Positions 52,424-62,586 of a stretch of 64,000 bases of DNA are shown here, one piece after another. Position 1 is the stretch's first letter. Every line of letters begins with the position of its first letter. Position numbers and translations under genes: made by a program. The notes below the pieces were generated by a model. The model made no database searches. It was not told the origin of the DNA and worked only from the letters and a program-made list of their open reading frames with translations. This stretch comes from Coprococcus sp. (GTDB lineage: Bacteria > Bacillota > Clostridia > Lachnospirales > Lachnospiraceae), in the NCBI GenBank assembly GCA_017935345.1, contig JAGBHU010000044.1, positions 310,001 through 374,000 on the forward strand, written 5' to 3'.

Positions 52424-52843
52424 TTACTTATAACTATTGAAATCAAAGCTGTATGGTAACAGCTCATTTAAAGTCACTATTTTATATTCATCCGGTGACA
52501 CAGCCATAATAATATATGTATCATCATCCCCAAATTCTGCAATAACCTGTCTGCATATTCCACATGGAGAAGTATAGACCGTTTTCTCAAATTTCATACC
52601 AGCCACCACCGCTACTGCCTTAATATTTCTATGTCCTTCGCTGACAGCTTTATATATAGCGGTTCTCTCCGCACAATTTGCAGCACCATATGAGGAATTT
52701 TCAACATTACAACCTGAATAAATCTGTCCGTTTTCCGTATATACAGCCGCGCCTACCATAAAGGAGGAATATGGTGCATACGACTTTTCCCTTGCATCTA
52801 AAGCAGCTGTTATCAATCTTTTTATGATTTCCTGTTCTAACAT
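52424..52843 (-). CDS. cdd: Cytidine deaminase
   Basis: 139 aa, the normal homotetrameric type. Zinc-site motifs NCAERTAI (Cys-Ala-Glu) and PCGICRQ (two Cys) are intact; the opening AREKSYAPYSSFMVGAAVY is diagnostic. Deaminates cytidine and deoxycytidine to uridine for pyrimidine salvage. I start at ATG 52843 (MLEQEIIKRLI), preceded by GGGAAG; ATG 52858 or a further upstream start is possible. Era is two genes downstream, a frequent neighbour. Confidence 0.94.
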   Translation of the reverse strand: MLEQEIIKRLITAALDAREKSYAPYSSFMVGAAVYTENGQIYSGCNVENSSYGAANCAERTAIYKAVSEGHRNIKAVAVVAGMKFEKTVYTSPCGICRQVIAEFGDDDTYIIMAVSPDEYKIVTLNELLPYSFDFNSYK

Positions 52844-52900
52844 ATCTTTTCTTCCCATCAGGCTTGAAGCCTTTATACAAACATTATAATTTAACAAACA

Positions 52901-52922
52901 TAACTATAAATTAAATGAAAGG
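52901..52922. repeat. 22-bp motif TAACTATAAATTNAATGAAAGG, copy 1 (upstream of cdd)
   Basis: Present 58 bp upstream of the cdd start and again, with one mismatch, at 56134-56155 between the groES promoter and the glycosylase gene. Flanks beyond the motif also share AATTT. Shared promoter-like or leader element of unknown meaning. Confidence 0.5.
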
Positions 52923-53021
52923 TAATTTCAACCAAAACAAATAAATAAAAGAAAATTTATCATCATTAATTTTGACAAAATAAATACCACATTTTATTCA
53001 AATAACTTCACAATAAGCAAA

Positions 53022-53074
53022 AAAATATCAACGAAATTAAAAAAGAATTCAATTTTAATTTCCGTTGATATTTT
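53022..53074 (-). terminator. Terminator of the DUF4190 gene
   Basis: AAAATATCAACG with AAATTAAAA pairs with TTTTAATTTCCGTTGATATTTT (one bulge), loop about 10 nt. It lies 28 bp after the stop codon. Confidence 0.75.
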
Positions 53075-53101
53075 CTATTTAATATATTCTATTTTCTTGT
53101 A

Positions 53102-53557
53102 CTATAAACATAACATCATCATAGACTGGATTTCAGCCCATATTGATGCACTAAATACAATAATGCAAATTGTAGGGACAAGTGATACTATGCTGCAAAC
53201 CAAGCCTGCAACAGCCATTCCTTTTCCCGGCTGCTTCTTTGCAAGAGAAACTCCGCCAAGAATCAGACCGACGATTGCGCATGGAATTGAAATATAATAA
53301 ATACAACATGAAAATACAAGTGCTACAATACCTAACACCATAGAAGCTATTGCAAGACCTGCTCCCCCATTCGAATTATTCATAGGCTGCGGATACCCCT
53401 GCTGTGGATAATCCATCTGCGGATAACCTTGCTGGGTAAATCCCTGTTGTGAATAACCCTGACCGAAATAACCTTGCTGGGTATAATCCTGACCGGAATA
53501 GCCTTGCTGCGAATAACCCTGCTGCATGTTGTCAAAATTGTTCTGCTGATCCATCAT
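53102..53557 (-). CDS. DUF4190 membrane protein with Gly-Tyr-Gln repeat N-terminus
   Basis: 151 aa. Residues 10-58 are tandem YSQQG/YTQQG/YPQQG-type repeats (about eight copies of QQGY), disordered and probably cytosolic. Residues about 66-135 hold two long hydrophobic segments: [17 protein letters not shown] and [18 protein letters not shown], with the loop [15 protein letters not shown], the DUF4190 signature. Function unknown; such proteins are common in Gram-positive bacteria. GAGG lies 5 nt before ATG 53557; ATG 53554 is next to it. Monocistronic. Confidence 0.82.
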   Translation of the reverse strand: MMDQQNNFDNMQQGYSQQGYSGQDYTQQGYFGQGYSQQGFTQQGYPQMDYPQQGYPQPMNNSNGGAGLAIASMVLGIVALVFSCCIYYISIPCAIVGLILGGVSLAKKQPGKGMAVAGLVCSIVSLVPTICIIVFSASIWAEIQSMMMLCL

Positions 53558-53735
53558 AACCACCTCATCAATAATATTTGCTTACGCTTGTATAATTATC
53601 CCATAAGTGTCGTACCATGTCAATAAAACGGTCTGATAATGTTAATCGTATTTTTAGAAAATTTATAATTTATTTTTAAATGAATATTTTATCCGAAAGT
53701 CACTATACACTTTTTTATATCTTCTACTATATATT

Positions 53736-53816
53736 CCTACGCTTCGCTGCATGCCCTTGTAGTTTATCAAACCTTGCTCTTTATGGCGAGTACGCCTATC
53801 TCGTTTCCGCTTCGCT
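53736..53816. repeat. 81-bp direct repeat, copy A
   Basis: Begins CCTACGCTTCGCTGC and ends CGTTTCCGCTTCGCT. Copy B at 53865-53945 is identical except for one base (A to T at position 16). The segment ATGGCGAGTACGCCTAT within it reappears inverted at 53953-53969, and GTAGTTTATCAAACCTTG reappears inverted with one change at 54039-54056, ending at the groEL stop codon. Confidence 0.95.
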
Positions 53817-53864
53817 GATTCCATGGTGTAAAAAACGAACAGTGCGGCGAGCGAAAGTATCTCG

Positions 53865-53945
53865 CCTACGCTTCGCTGCTTGCCCTTGTAGTTTATCAAA
53901 CCTTGCTCTTTATGGCGAGTACGCCTATCTCGTTTCCGCTTCGCT
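53865..53945. repeat. 81-bp direct repeat, copy B
   Basis: Second copy of the 81-bp unit, one mismatch to copy A. The 48 bp between the copies contain GGCGAG-N9-CTCGCC, a small hairpin at about 53846-53866. Confidence 0.95.
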
Positions 53946-53972
53946 AAAACTCGATAGGCGTACTCGCCATAT

Positions 53973-54037
53973 GCAAGAAAAAAGAAGTACACAGAAATTC
54001 AAGCAAGCTTGCTTTCTGTGTACTTCTTTTTTCTTGC
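53973..54037. terminator. 25-bp perfect hairpin behind groEL, probable groESL terminator
   Basis: Arm 53973-53997 and arm 54013-54037 are exact complements over 25 bp with a 15-nt loop that itself contains GCAAGCTTGC. On the minus strand it starts 16 bp after the groEL stop, and each arm contains a TTTTTT run. It fits the place of the groESL terminator but is much longer than usual. Confidence 0.75.
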
Positions 54038-54052
54038 GCAAGGTTCGATAAA

Positions 54053-55699
<1,647 letters not shown>

Positions 55700-55724
55700 T
55701 TAAATATAAAATGCTATTATCCGA

Positions 55725-56033
<309 letters not shown>

Positions 56034-56051
56034 TTATAATTTCTATTTTTT

Positions 56052-56078
56052 CTAGCACTCACTTCTTTCGAGTGCTAA
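56052..56078. promoter_or_regulatory. CIRCE operator (HrcA site)
   Basis: CTAGCACTC-N9-GAGTGCTAA matches the 27-bp CIRCE consensus TTAGCACTC-N9-GAGTGCTAA with one mismatch. It overlaps the expected transcription start of groES. HrcA, encoded elsewhere, would repress the operon at normal temperature. Confidence 0.95.
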
Positions 56079-56088
56079 CACAAGTATT

Positions 56089-56116
56089 ATTCTATCCAAT
56101 TTCAAGAAAAAATCAA
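56089..56116 (-). promoter_or_regulatory. groESL sigma-A promoter
   Basis: On the minus strand TTGATT (56116-56111) and TAGAAT (56094-56089) with a 16-bp spacer, directly upstream of CIRCE, which would then cover positions around +1. Confidence 0.65.
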
Positions 56117-56133
56117 CCCCTAATTTTATAAAA

Positions 56134-56155
56134 TAACTATAAATTCAATGAAAGG
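56134..56155. repeat. 22-bp motif TAACTATAAATTNAATGAAAGG, copy 2 (upstream of groES promoter)
   Basis: Second copy of the motif at 52901-52922, differing at one position. It lies between the glycosylase stop (56182) and the groES promoter. Confidence 0.5.
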
Positions 56156-56181
56156 AATTTTTGTATTCCAAATTTGCAATA

Positions 56182-57057
56182 CTACTTAAATAAATTTGTT
56201 CTTGCGTAGTCGAACAAATACTGCTGTGCATAACCGGAAAAAGCTCCGAACTTATGATTTGCAAATGTCTCTATATCACATTTTTTTGTATCTTTACCGC
56301 CAAAATACATCTGCTCCATAATACGCTTCATCCAAACATCTACAGGAAATGCCTCTCTTCTTCCAAGACCGAACAACAGCACACAATTTGCCACTTTTTC
56401 ACCTACGCCCTTAATTGTCATAAGCAGTTCTCTGGCATCTTCAATACCCAGCCTGTCCAACTTCTCCTTGGTTACAGTTCCATCATAAACCGCTTTGCAG
56501 GCACTTTTGATATAAGGTGCCCGAAAGCCTACTTTACATTCCCGCAATTCTTCCTCGGAAACCGAATTCAAGGTTTCCACATCAGGAAAACTGTAAAATA
56601 TCCCGCCATTATATCCTATGATTTCTTTTCCGAATTTATGAGATATATTTTTTACACACTGCTTTATCTGAGGTATCTGCTTGTTCTGAGAAATAATAAA
56701 AGAAATAAGCGTTTCAAAAAAATCCTGATTCAGTAGTCTAATCCCCTGCTTGTCATTGATAGCCGGAAGTAATAAACTGTCAGCTTCAGCAATCTGATTT
56801 TTTATATTTCCATAATCATTTTCCATATCAAAATATATGCGCCATATATTTTCATAATCCTCCAGATTTGTTGCATATAAAATCAGACTGTTATCCACCT
56901 GTTTGATATGGAGAACCCTGTCAAATGCAAGAATATCATATTCCTCATGAGCTGTTTTGTCGAAATGAAAACACTGACCGCATTCCAGTATCTGTGACAA
57001 CACAAAATCCTGCACTTCTTCAATTATGATATTATTATCTTTTGCATAAACCTTCAT
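56182..57057 (-). CDS. OGG1-type 8-oxoguanine DNA glycosylase / AP lyase
   Basis: 291 aa. The N-terminal domain (SQILECGQCFHFD) is that of OGG1; the helix-hairpin-helix is in TIKGVGEKVANCVLLFGLG with the catalytic Lys in GEKVAN, and the catalytic Asp in FPVDVWMKRIMEQ. It excises 8-oxoguanine opposite C and nicks the strand. Together with mutY it completes the GO repair pathway in this window. The start ATG 57057 follows CATAGAAAT without a good ribosome site. Divergent from the DUF6062 gene. Confidence 0.92.
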   Translation of the reverse strand: MKVYAKDNNIIIEEVQDFVLSQILECGQCFHFDKTAHEEYDILAFDRVLHIKQVDNSLILYATNLEDYENIWRIYFDMENDYGNIKNQIAEADSLLLPAINDKQGIRLLNQDFFETLISFIISQNKQIPQIKQCVKNISHKFGKEIIGYNGGIFYSFPDVETLNSVSEEELRECKVGFRAPYIKSACKAVYDGTVTKEKLDRLGIEDARELLMTIKGVGEKVANCVLLFGLGRREAFPVDVWMKRIMEQMYFGGKDTKKCDIETFANHKFGAFSGYAQQYLFDYARTNLFK

Positions 57058-57222
57058 ATTTCTATGTCCTGCCCTAATATTTGTGTTTGATAGACGCCAG
57101 ATAGTATTGTATAATAATAGGGTAACATTTTCAATATGGCATACAATGGAAAGCTTAGAAACCGTTTCTATTTGAAACCGGCGTCACTTATAAAAGACGC
57201 TTATATTATATGGAGGAAATAT

Positions 57223-57942
57223 ATGGCTGAACAATTATATACAATACCTGTAAATGACGCATTTGACACTGACTGTGAATGTCCGCTCTGCCAGATGCAA
57301 AGAAACCTTGAAGCAAATGCCATTGAATACACCATGGGTCCCAGCTATATGGAGGATGATAACCGTGCCATGACCGACAAGCTGGGTTTTTGTACACATC
57401 ATATGCGTATGCTCTATGCGGAAAAGAACCGTCTCGGACTTGCTCTTATGATGAAAACCCATACCGATAAAACAATCAAGGATTTAAAGGAACTTGCCGC
57501 CAAAGGTCCGGCGCCGAAAGCAGGACTATTCGGCAAGGGTGATTCCCAATCACCCGTAACCAAATACATAAGCAATCTGGAATCAACCTGTTTTATCTGT
57601 AACAAAATGGGAAATACTTTTGACCGTTATGTTGATACGATCTTCCATATGTGGAAAAAGGATAAAGACTTTATTGCCAAATTCAAAAGTTGCAAAGGTT
57701 TTTGTACATATCATTATGGAATTCTCTATGACTATGGCAGCAAGAAGCTGTCCAAAGAACAATACAGCGAATTTCTGAATATTTTAAATGATGTATACTT
57801 TACCAATATGGAGCGTGTAAACGGAGACATCGGCTGGTTTATTGACAAATTCGACTACCGATTCAAAAATGAGCCTTGGAAAAATTCCAAGGATGCACTT
57901 CCAAGAGGAATCGTAAAAACCAATCACACCATTATTGAATAA
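57223..57942 (+). CDS. DUF6062 family protein with paired Cys/His metal sites
   Basis: 239 aa, soluble. Two similar metal-binding segments: CPLCQ (about 22-26) with CTHH (about 57-60), and CFICNK (about 125-130) with CTYH (about 164-167). This internal repetition of CxxC and CxxH suggests two zinc or iron sites. The C-terminal part is helical (LSKEQYSEFLNILNDVYF) and ends basic. Matches DUF6062, widely present in Lachnospiraceae, role unknown. Start at ATG 57223 with GGAGG 6 nt upstream; the frame stays open 87 bp upstream without support. Transcribed alone, own terminator. Confidence 0.82.
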   Translation: MAEQLYTIPVNDAFDTDCECPLCQMQRNLEANAIEYTMGPSYMEDDNRAMTDKLGFCTHHMRMLYAEKNRLGLALMMKTHTDKTIKDLKELAAKGPAPKAGLFGKGDSQSPVTKYISNLESTCFICNKMGNTFDRYVDTIFHMWKKDKDFIAKFKSCKGFCTYHYGILYDYGSKKLSKEQYSEFLNILNDVYFTNMERVNGDIGWFIDKFDYRFKNEPWKNSKDALPRGIVKTNHTIIE

Positions 57943-57989
57943 AAATACCCGATACGTCATCTCTCCCCATATGACTGTATCGGGTATTT
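57943..57989 (+). terminator. Terminator of the DUF6062 gene
   Basis: AAATACCCGATAC pairs with GTATCGGGTATTT over 13 bp, with an inner GTCAT/ATGAC pair; T-rich flank on the plus strand. It also suits the convergent XRE gene, whose stop lies 31 bp further on. Confidence 0.9.
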
Positions 57990-58019
57990 CATATATTATA
58001 AAGTATAATATCCTCCTAC

Positions 58020-58427
58020 TTACAACTTCATCTTTTGCTTAATCTCTTCTATCGTTAATGATAGGGTATCCAAAGTTTCTATTATAGACTTCATTTTTAT
58101 TTTTTCTTCATCATCGATAATTCCATCTTTCATAATTTCAACCAATTCATCACATATTTCATTCATATCCTGGGCAGAAGCAAGAAATTTTATTACAATC
58201 TGCGCCAAATCTAAATCAGAATTTAACTCTCCCTGATCTCGCAAAAGATAATCAATAGACACATGAAAAAAATCACTTAATGCAATAATCTTATCTGTTT
58301 CCGGCAGCGTAGTACCTTGCTCCCACTTTGAAACAGCCTGTCTGCTTACATTAATTTTTTCCGCCAAAAGCTCCTGTGAATATCCTCCTTTTGTTCTTAA
58401 ATTAAGCAGTTTTTCTGCAAACTTCAT
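58020..58427 (-). CDS. XRE-family transcriptional regulator
   Basis: 135 aa. The HTH occupies residues 1-65: YSQELLAEKINVSRQAVSKWE and TLPETDKIIALSDFFHVSIDYLL. The C-terminal half (about 70-135) is helical and acidic, likely for dimerisation or ligand sensing. The upstream region has the inverted pair CCAGTT and AACTGG, the latter directly before TATAAT, so autoregulation is likely. Monocistronic. Confidence 0.88.
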   Translation of the reverse strand: MKFAEKLLNLRTKGGYSQELLAEKINVSRQAVSKWEQGTTLPETDKIIALSDFFHVSIDYLLRDQGELNSDLDLAQIVIKFLASAQDMNEICDELVEIMKDGIIDDEEKIKMKSIIETLDTLSLTIEEIKQKMKL

Positions 58428-58530
58428 CCTTTCACACCTCCGAAGCCATTATACCAGTTATCATTACCAATTAAAACCAACTGGACTACTCATTTTGCGC
58501 AACTTTAAGTTGCAGAAATATCACCTTTTG

Positions 58531-59145
58531 CTATGCTTCCAATACATTTTCATTCCGAATGATCACTTCATCCAAATGTCCGCTATACTTCTCCAAATAT
58601 TCCCTATAATTTGTAAGCAGTCCCTTGTATATTACATTCAGCTTCGTACATCTGCGAAAATCTTCAGGTCTGGCAAGTCCCGGCTCTTTATCCAATATAT
58701 CTACTCCCGCTCTCTTAAGCACCGTAGCAACAAATTGTGAACAAAAATAATTATACTTGCGTTCTACCGCCTTGTTAATCATAACGCCGAATATCCCTTT
58801 ATAATTATATTTGTATTTTTCAGGATACGCCTTAAACTTATTGAGCTCCTCAATAATTTTTTCACGCTGCTCTACTGTTACCGGCAGTTCAAATACTACA
58901 CAACGCGTCTTAACATCTCTTCCAAATATTCCCGATTCTATATCCTCTGAAATAAATCCACAGTTAAACGGATTATGCATCCCCTTACGGGCAAAGCTAT
59001 ACATCTCTCTAAGTTCTATATCCAGTGCCAGTGACGTATGAGCATATGGCTCCTTTGTCCATTTCTTAATAAAATACGAAGGCATAGTCGAGGTTTTTGA
59101 TATTAAAATGTATACACTTCTTCCATCATTTGTTTCCATAATCAT
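58531..59145 (-). CDS. Permuted NlpC/P60 (YiiX-like) papain-fold protein
   Basis: 204 aa. The order is His first, Cys last: AHTSLALDIE (about residues 35-44) and YFCSQFVATVLKRAG (about 132-146), as in the circularly permuted YiiX/YebB branch of NlpC/P60 enzymes; the middle has the basic GIFGRDVKTRCVV. Members are cysteine amidases or acyltransferases acting on lipids or peptides. No signal peptide is seen, so the substrate is likely intracellular or membrane-associated. The gene starts 24 bp after the glnS stop with AAAGG 4 nt before the ATG. Confidence 0.7.
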   Translation of the reverse strand: MIMETNDGRSVYILISKTSTMPSYFIKKWTKEPYAHTSLALDIELREMYSFARKGMHNPFNCGFISEDIESGIFGRDVKTRCVVFELPVTVEQREKIIEELNKFKAYPEKYKYNYKGIFGVMINKAVERKYNYFCSQFVATVLKRAGVDILDKEPGLARPEDFRRCTKLNVIYKGLLTNYREYLEKYSGHLDEVIIRNENVLEA

Positions 59146-59168
59146 ACAACCTTTATCGCTATATTATG

Positions 59169-60833
59169 TTATTTTCCCGGTTTATACGAACTCTTAAGTG
59201 ACACAATTCTATTATATACCGGATGTTCAGGTGTAGAATCCTTTGAATCTACACAGAAGAAACCATTTCTGAGGAACTGGAATGCTTCTCCCGCCTGTGC
59301 CTCTTCAAACGCTTTCTCCAATTTACAATTTTGCTTTATAATAAGTGAGTTCGGGTTTATATTAAGACTTCCGTCCTCATTCAATTTTCCCTTCTCCTCA
59401 TCAACTATATTTTCATATAATCTGACTTCTGCATCAATTGCACTTTCAGCCGATACCCAGTGAATCGTTCCTTTCACCTTGCGTCCTTCAAATCCTGAGC
59501 CGCTTCTTGTTTCAGGGTCATAGGTACAATGCACCGTTGTTATATCGCCATTTTCATCTTTCTCAAAGCCGACGCATTTAACAAAATAAGCATTCTTAAG
59601 ACGAACCTCATTATCAGGAAATAATCGAAAATATTTCTTAGGAGGAATTTCCATGAAATCCTCACGCTCTATATAAAGATATTTACTGAATGCTACCTTT
59701 CTGCTGCCTAATGCTTCATTCTCCTGATTATTCTCTACGTCAAGATATTCAACCTGACCTTCAGGATAATTATCAATCACAAGCTTGATAGGGTCAACAA
59801 CAGCCATATATCTTTTTGCAGACAGCTTCAAATCATCACGTACACAATACTCCAGCATAGCATAATCAACAGAGCTGTTGCTCTTGGAGATACCAACCAG
59901 CTCCATAAACTTCTTGATTGCTGAAGGTGTAAAGCCTCTTCTTCTAAGTGCTGCTATAGACACAAGTCTTGGGTCATCCCAACCGTCAACGATCTTGTCT
60001 TCCACCAGTTTTTTGATATATCTTTTACCGGTGATTACATTCGTCAGATAGAGCTTTGCAAATTCTATCTGCTTTGGTGGATTTTCATATTCCAGCTCAT
60101 TTACCACCCAGTCATAAAGTGGTCTGTGGTCTTCAAACTCCAACGTACATATGGAATGTGTTACCCCTTCAATCGCATCTTCTATCGGATGTGCAAAATC
60201 GTACATCGGATAAATGCACCATTTGTCCCCTGTATTGTGATGTGTCATCCTTGCAACACGATATATAACAGGGTCTCTCATGTTGATATTTGGAGATGCC
60301 ATATCTATCTTGGCACGAAGCACCTTACTTCCGTCAGGATATTCCCCGTTCTTCATTCCCTCAAACAGTGCAAGATTCTCCTCTATACTCCTGTCTCTAT
60401 AAGGACTGTTTTTACCCGGCGAGGTCAAAGTACCTCTGTATTCCCTGATTTCATCCGCTGAAAGGTCACACACATATGCCTTTCCTTTTTTTATCAGCTT
60501 CACTGCTGCCTCATACATCTGCTCAAAATAATTTGATGCAAAGAATACTCTATCCTCGAAATTTGCCCCTAACCACTTGACATCATCCAAAATCGACTGT
60601 ACAAATTCCGTTTTCTCCTTGGTAGGGTTTGTATCATCAAATCTCAGATTAAACTGACCGCCATATTCTTCCGCAAGCCCTGCATTCAATAATATCGACT
60701 TAGCATGTCCTATATGAAGATATCCGTTTGGCTCAGGTGGGAAACGTGTAACAACCTTCGCTACCTTCCCCTCCTCGATATCCTTGTCAATAATCTGCTC
60801 AATAAAATTCTTACTTATGATTTCTTCAGCCAT
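59169..60833 (-). CDS. glnS: Glutaminyl-tRNA synthetase
   Basis: 554 aa class I synthetase. [15 protein letters not shown] carries the HIGH motif and [10 protein letters not shown] the Gln-site; the KMSKS-like loop is [10 protein letters not shown], a form I recognise from Lachnospiraceae enzymes. The beta-barrel anticodon domain is intact ([16 protein letters not shown]). Direct GlnRS in a Firmicute is notable, as most use GatCAB on mischarged tRNA-Gln; presence here means the direct path. GGAGG precedes ATG 60833 by 11 nt. Downstream comes the YiiX-like gene (24 bp). Confidence 0.95.
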   Translation of the reverse strand: MAEEIISKNFIEQIIDKDIEEGKVAKVVTRFPPEPNGYLHIGHAKSILLNAGLAEEYGGQFNLRFDDTNPTKEKTEFVQSILDDVKWLGANFEDRVFFASNYFEQMYEAAVKLIKKGKAYVCDLSADEIREYRGTLTSPGKNSPYRDRSIEENLALFEGMKNGEYPDGSKVLRAKIDMASPNINMRDPVIYRVARMTHHNTGDKWCIYPMYDFAHPIEDAIEGVTHSICTLEFEDHRPLYDWVVNELEYENPPKQIEFAKLYLTNVITGKRYIKKLVEDKIVDGWDDPRLVSIAALRRRGFTPSAIKKFMELVGISKSNSSVDYAMLEYCVRDDLKLSAKRYMAVVDPIKLVIDNYPEGQVEYLDVENNQENEALGSRKVAFSKYLYIEREDFMEIPPKKYFRLFPDNEVRLKNAYFVKCVGFEKDENGDITTVHCTYDPETRSGSGFEGRKVKGTIHWVSAESAIDAEVRLYENIVDEEKGKLNEDGSLNINPNSLIIKQNCKLEKAFEEAQAGEAFQFLRNGFFCVDSKDSTPEHPVYNRIVSLKSSYKPGK

Positions 60834-60969
60834 CCCACTCTATGCCTCCTCTGTTTGATTGACCTTGTTTAGTTTATCATATTTTTATACATAGTGCTAT
60901 ATGTAAATATAGCTAAGAACGTATTTTGTTTCTATTCACGCATCCGTAAACCATGATACATAAATGAAA

Positions 60970-61006
60970 AATAGGTTTTCCATGAACGATACATAGAAAA
61001 CCTATT
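60970..61006 (-). terminator. Terminator behind tRNA-Thr
   Basis: AATAGGTTTTC pairs with GAAAACCTATT over 11 bp with a 15-nt loop; on the minus strand TTTTTCA follows. It lies 11 bp after the tRNA 3' end. Confidence 0.9.
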
Positions 61007-61016
61007 AATGCTAAAG

Positions 61017-61089
61017 AGCTACTAACGGGAGTCGGACCCGTGACCTCCACATTACCAATGTGGCGCTCTACCACCTGAGCTATAGTAGC
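61017..61089 (-). tRNA. tRNA-Thr, anticodon GGT
   Basis: 73 nt on the minus strand. Acceptor GCTACTA/TAGTAGC (7 perfect pairs), D-stem GCTC/GAGC, anticodon stem CCACA/TGTGG with loop TTGGTAA (anticodon GGT), T-stem ACGGG/CCCGT with loop TCCGACT. CCA is not encoded. Position 55 of the T-loop is C instead of the near-universal T (pseudouridine). It lies 69 bp after the sigma factor gene and may be co-transcribed with it. Confidence 0.95.
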
Positions 61090-61158
61090 CGGATAAATTC
61101 CACAGACAAATATATAGTAAAATATTCATTTTGTCAAGGATTCAAAGTTTATAAAACA

Positions 61159-61743
61159 TCATTTCAATTTTTTTCTTATCCTTTGTATTGCATTATCAAT
61201 GGATTTCGGCGTTTTATTGATTCTCTCTCCTATTGTTTCATAGGAATCACCTGTTAAATATTCAGCCAGTACCAGCTTCTCATATTTACTGAGTCTTGTT
61301 TCAATCATGTCATAAACAGATTCCCGTTTCATTCTGTCTATCAGTATTTCCTCCGGCTCAGAATTACTATCTGCCATCAGTTCATCTACAAGCTCCGTAT
61401 CCGAATCACCGTCTGAAACATATAACGATACATACGAATTCAGCGGAGAATGCTTCTTTCTGTTTGAAGATTTTACCGCCGTAACCATTTGCCGTCTTAC
61501 ACACACGCAGGCAAATGTGGCAAAAGAAGCCCCCTTATTATCACGGTAATCCCTAATGGCCTTGATAAGCCCTATCATACCCTCCTGTATCAGGTCTTCA
61601 TCTTCAGCCCCTATAATATAGAGCTTTCTGCTTTCCTTTTTTACCAGAGGCATATATTTTTTTATCAAATATTCCATGGCATCATTGTCTTCACTGATTC
61701 GGATACGTGCCAGTATATCCTCATCTGACATTTCTTTGTACAT
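61159..61743 (-). CDS. sigH: RNA polymerase sigma factor SigH (sigma-70 family)
   Basis: 194 aa. Region 2 (about 20-90) with LIKKYMPLVKKESRKLY, EDLIQEGMIGLIKAIRDY and SFATFACVCVRRQM; region 4 (about 145-194) with LSKYEKLVLAEYLTGDSYETI and INKTPKSIDNAIQRIRKKL. Size, sequence style and the position behind cysS-mrnC-rlmB identify it as SigH (Spo0H), the early-stationary sigma factor that starts sporulation or competence programmes in Firmicutes. GAGGG precedes the ATG; a second ATG at codon 5 is possible. Last coding gene before the tRNA. Confidence 0.92.
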   Translation of the reverse strand: MYKEMSDEDILARIRISEDNDAMEYLIKKYMPLVKKESRKLYIIGAEDEDLIQEGMIGLIKAIRDYRDNKGASFATFACVCVRRQMVTAVKSSNRKKHSPLNSYVSLYVSDGDSDTELVDELMADSNSEPEEILIDRMKRESVYDMIETRLSKYEKLVLAEYLTGDSYETIGERINKTPKSIDNAIQRIRKKLK

Positions 61744-61755
61744 GAAACCCTCTCT

Positions 61756-62526
61756 TTACATTCTCTGTCTGACTACCTCATATGCAAGCACACCTGCTGC
61801 CACAGAGGCATTTAATGAGTCGATATCCCCCTTCATAGGAATTGAAACGATATAATCACACTTTTCTTTTACAAGCCTGCTTACACCACTTCCCTCATTT
61901 CCGATTACCAGACCCATAGGCCCTGTCAGATTGCAACGATACATCAGTTCGCCATCCATATCCGCACAGGCAAACCACATTCCTCTGGTCTTAAGCTCTT
62001 CTATGGTCTTGCTGATATTTGTCACCTTAACAACAGGCGTATAGCTTATTGCGCCTGCCGAAGCTTTTACAACGGTAGCCGTTATTCCCGATGCTCTGCG
62101 CTTTGGAATGATAACACCATGAGCGCCTGCAAGATTTGCAGTTCGAATGATTGCCCCCAAATTGTGCGGGTCCTCTATCTCATCCAGTATCAATACAAAT
62201 GGTGCTTCTCCCCTGCTGTCGGCAAGGGCAAATATATCGTCAAGCTCTGCATACTTATATGCTGCCGCATGGGCTATAACACCCTGATGTTTGCCCGTCT
62301 CAGACATTTGGTTCAATTTGTCCTTAGATACATAATTGATGATTGTATCCTGCTTTTTTGCTTCTCTTACGATAGAATTGATACTGCCGTCTCTGCAACC
62401 ATCCAAAATATACAATTTATCGATTGTCTTACCTGAACGGAACGCTTCAAGCACAGCATTTCTGCCCTCTATTTTAAAGATCTCTTCCTGCGCCGCCACA
62501 CTCACGTTTTCCTTTTTATTTTCCAT
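61756..62526 (-). CDS. rlmB: 23S rRNA 2'-O-ribose methyltransferase RlmB (TrmH/SpoU family)
   Basis: 256 aa. N-terminal substrate-binding part (ILDGCRDGSINSIVREAKK, then SETGKHQGVIAHA) and a C-terminal SPOUT fold with the three motifs LDEIEDPHNLGAIIRTA, GNEGSGVSRLV and IPMKGDIDSLNASVAAGV, which bind SAM in a deep trefoil knot. Methylates G2251 of 23S rRNA by family assignment. It starts 60 bp after mrnC and ends 12 bp before sigH. Confidence 0.95.
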   Translation of the reverse strand: MENKKENVSVAAQEEIFKIEGRNAVLEAFRSGKTIDKLYILDGCRDGSINSIVREAKKQDTIINYVSKDKLNQMSETGKHQGVIAHAAAYKYAELDDIFALADSRGEAPFVLILDEIEDPHNLGAIIRTANLAGAHGVIIPKRRASGITATVVKASAGAISYTPVVKVTNISKTIEELKTRGMWFACADMDGELMYRCNLTGPMGLVIGNEGSGVSRLVKEKCDYIVSIPMKGDIDSLNASVAAGVLAYEVVRQRM

Positions 62527-62586
62527 GATTTCTCCTTACATCAAATGATGCTATACCATATGATTTCCCTATTCCGGATAATATTG

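Larger units (their letters stand above)
53558..54052. other. Gap between DUF4190 gene and groEL with repeats and hairpins
   Basis: No credible gene. The left 170 bp are AT-rich promoter sequence for the DUF4190 gene. The right 320 bp (53736-54057) are a dense set of GC-richer repeats: two 81-bp direct repeats, an inverted fragment of them, and a 25-bp perfect hairpin, listed separately. Apparent reading frames here consist of the repeat translated twice and are not genes. Confidence 0.75.

Noticed and set aside
53663..53992. Reading frame of 109 codons with a twice-repeated basic segment (KRKRDRRTRHKEQGLINYKG)
   Set aside because: It is only the translation of the 81-bp direct repeats; it has no ribosome site and no independent sign of coding.
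53680..54051. Plus-strand frame of 123 codons over the same repeats
   Set aside because: Also a translation of the repeat in another frame; overlaps the hairpin behind groEL.
59169..60833. glnS called as glutamyl-tRNA synthetase
   Set aside because: Opening, length of 554 aa and C-terminal beta-barrel domain are of the GlnRS type; bacterial GltX has a helical anticodon domain.
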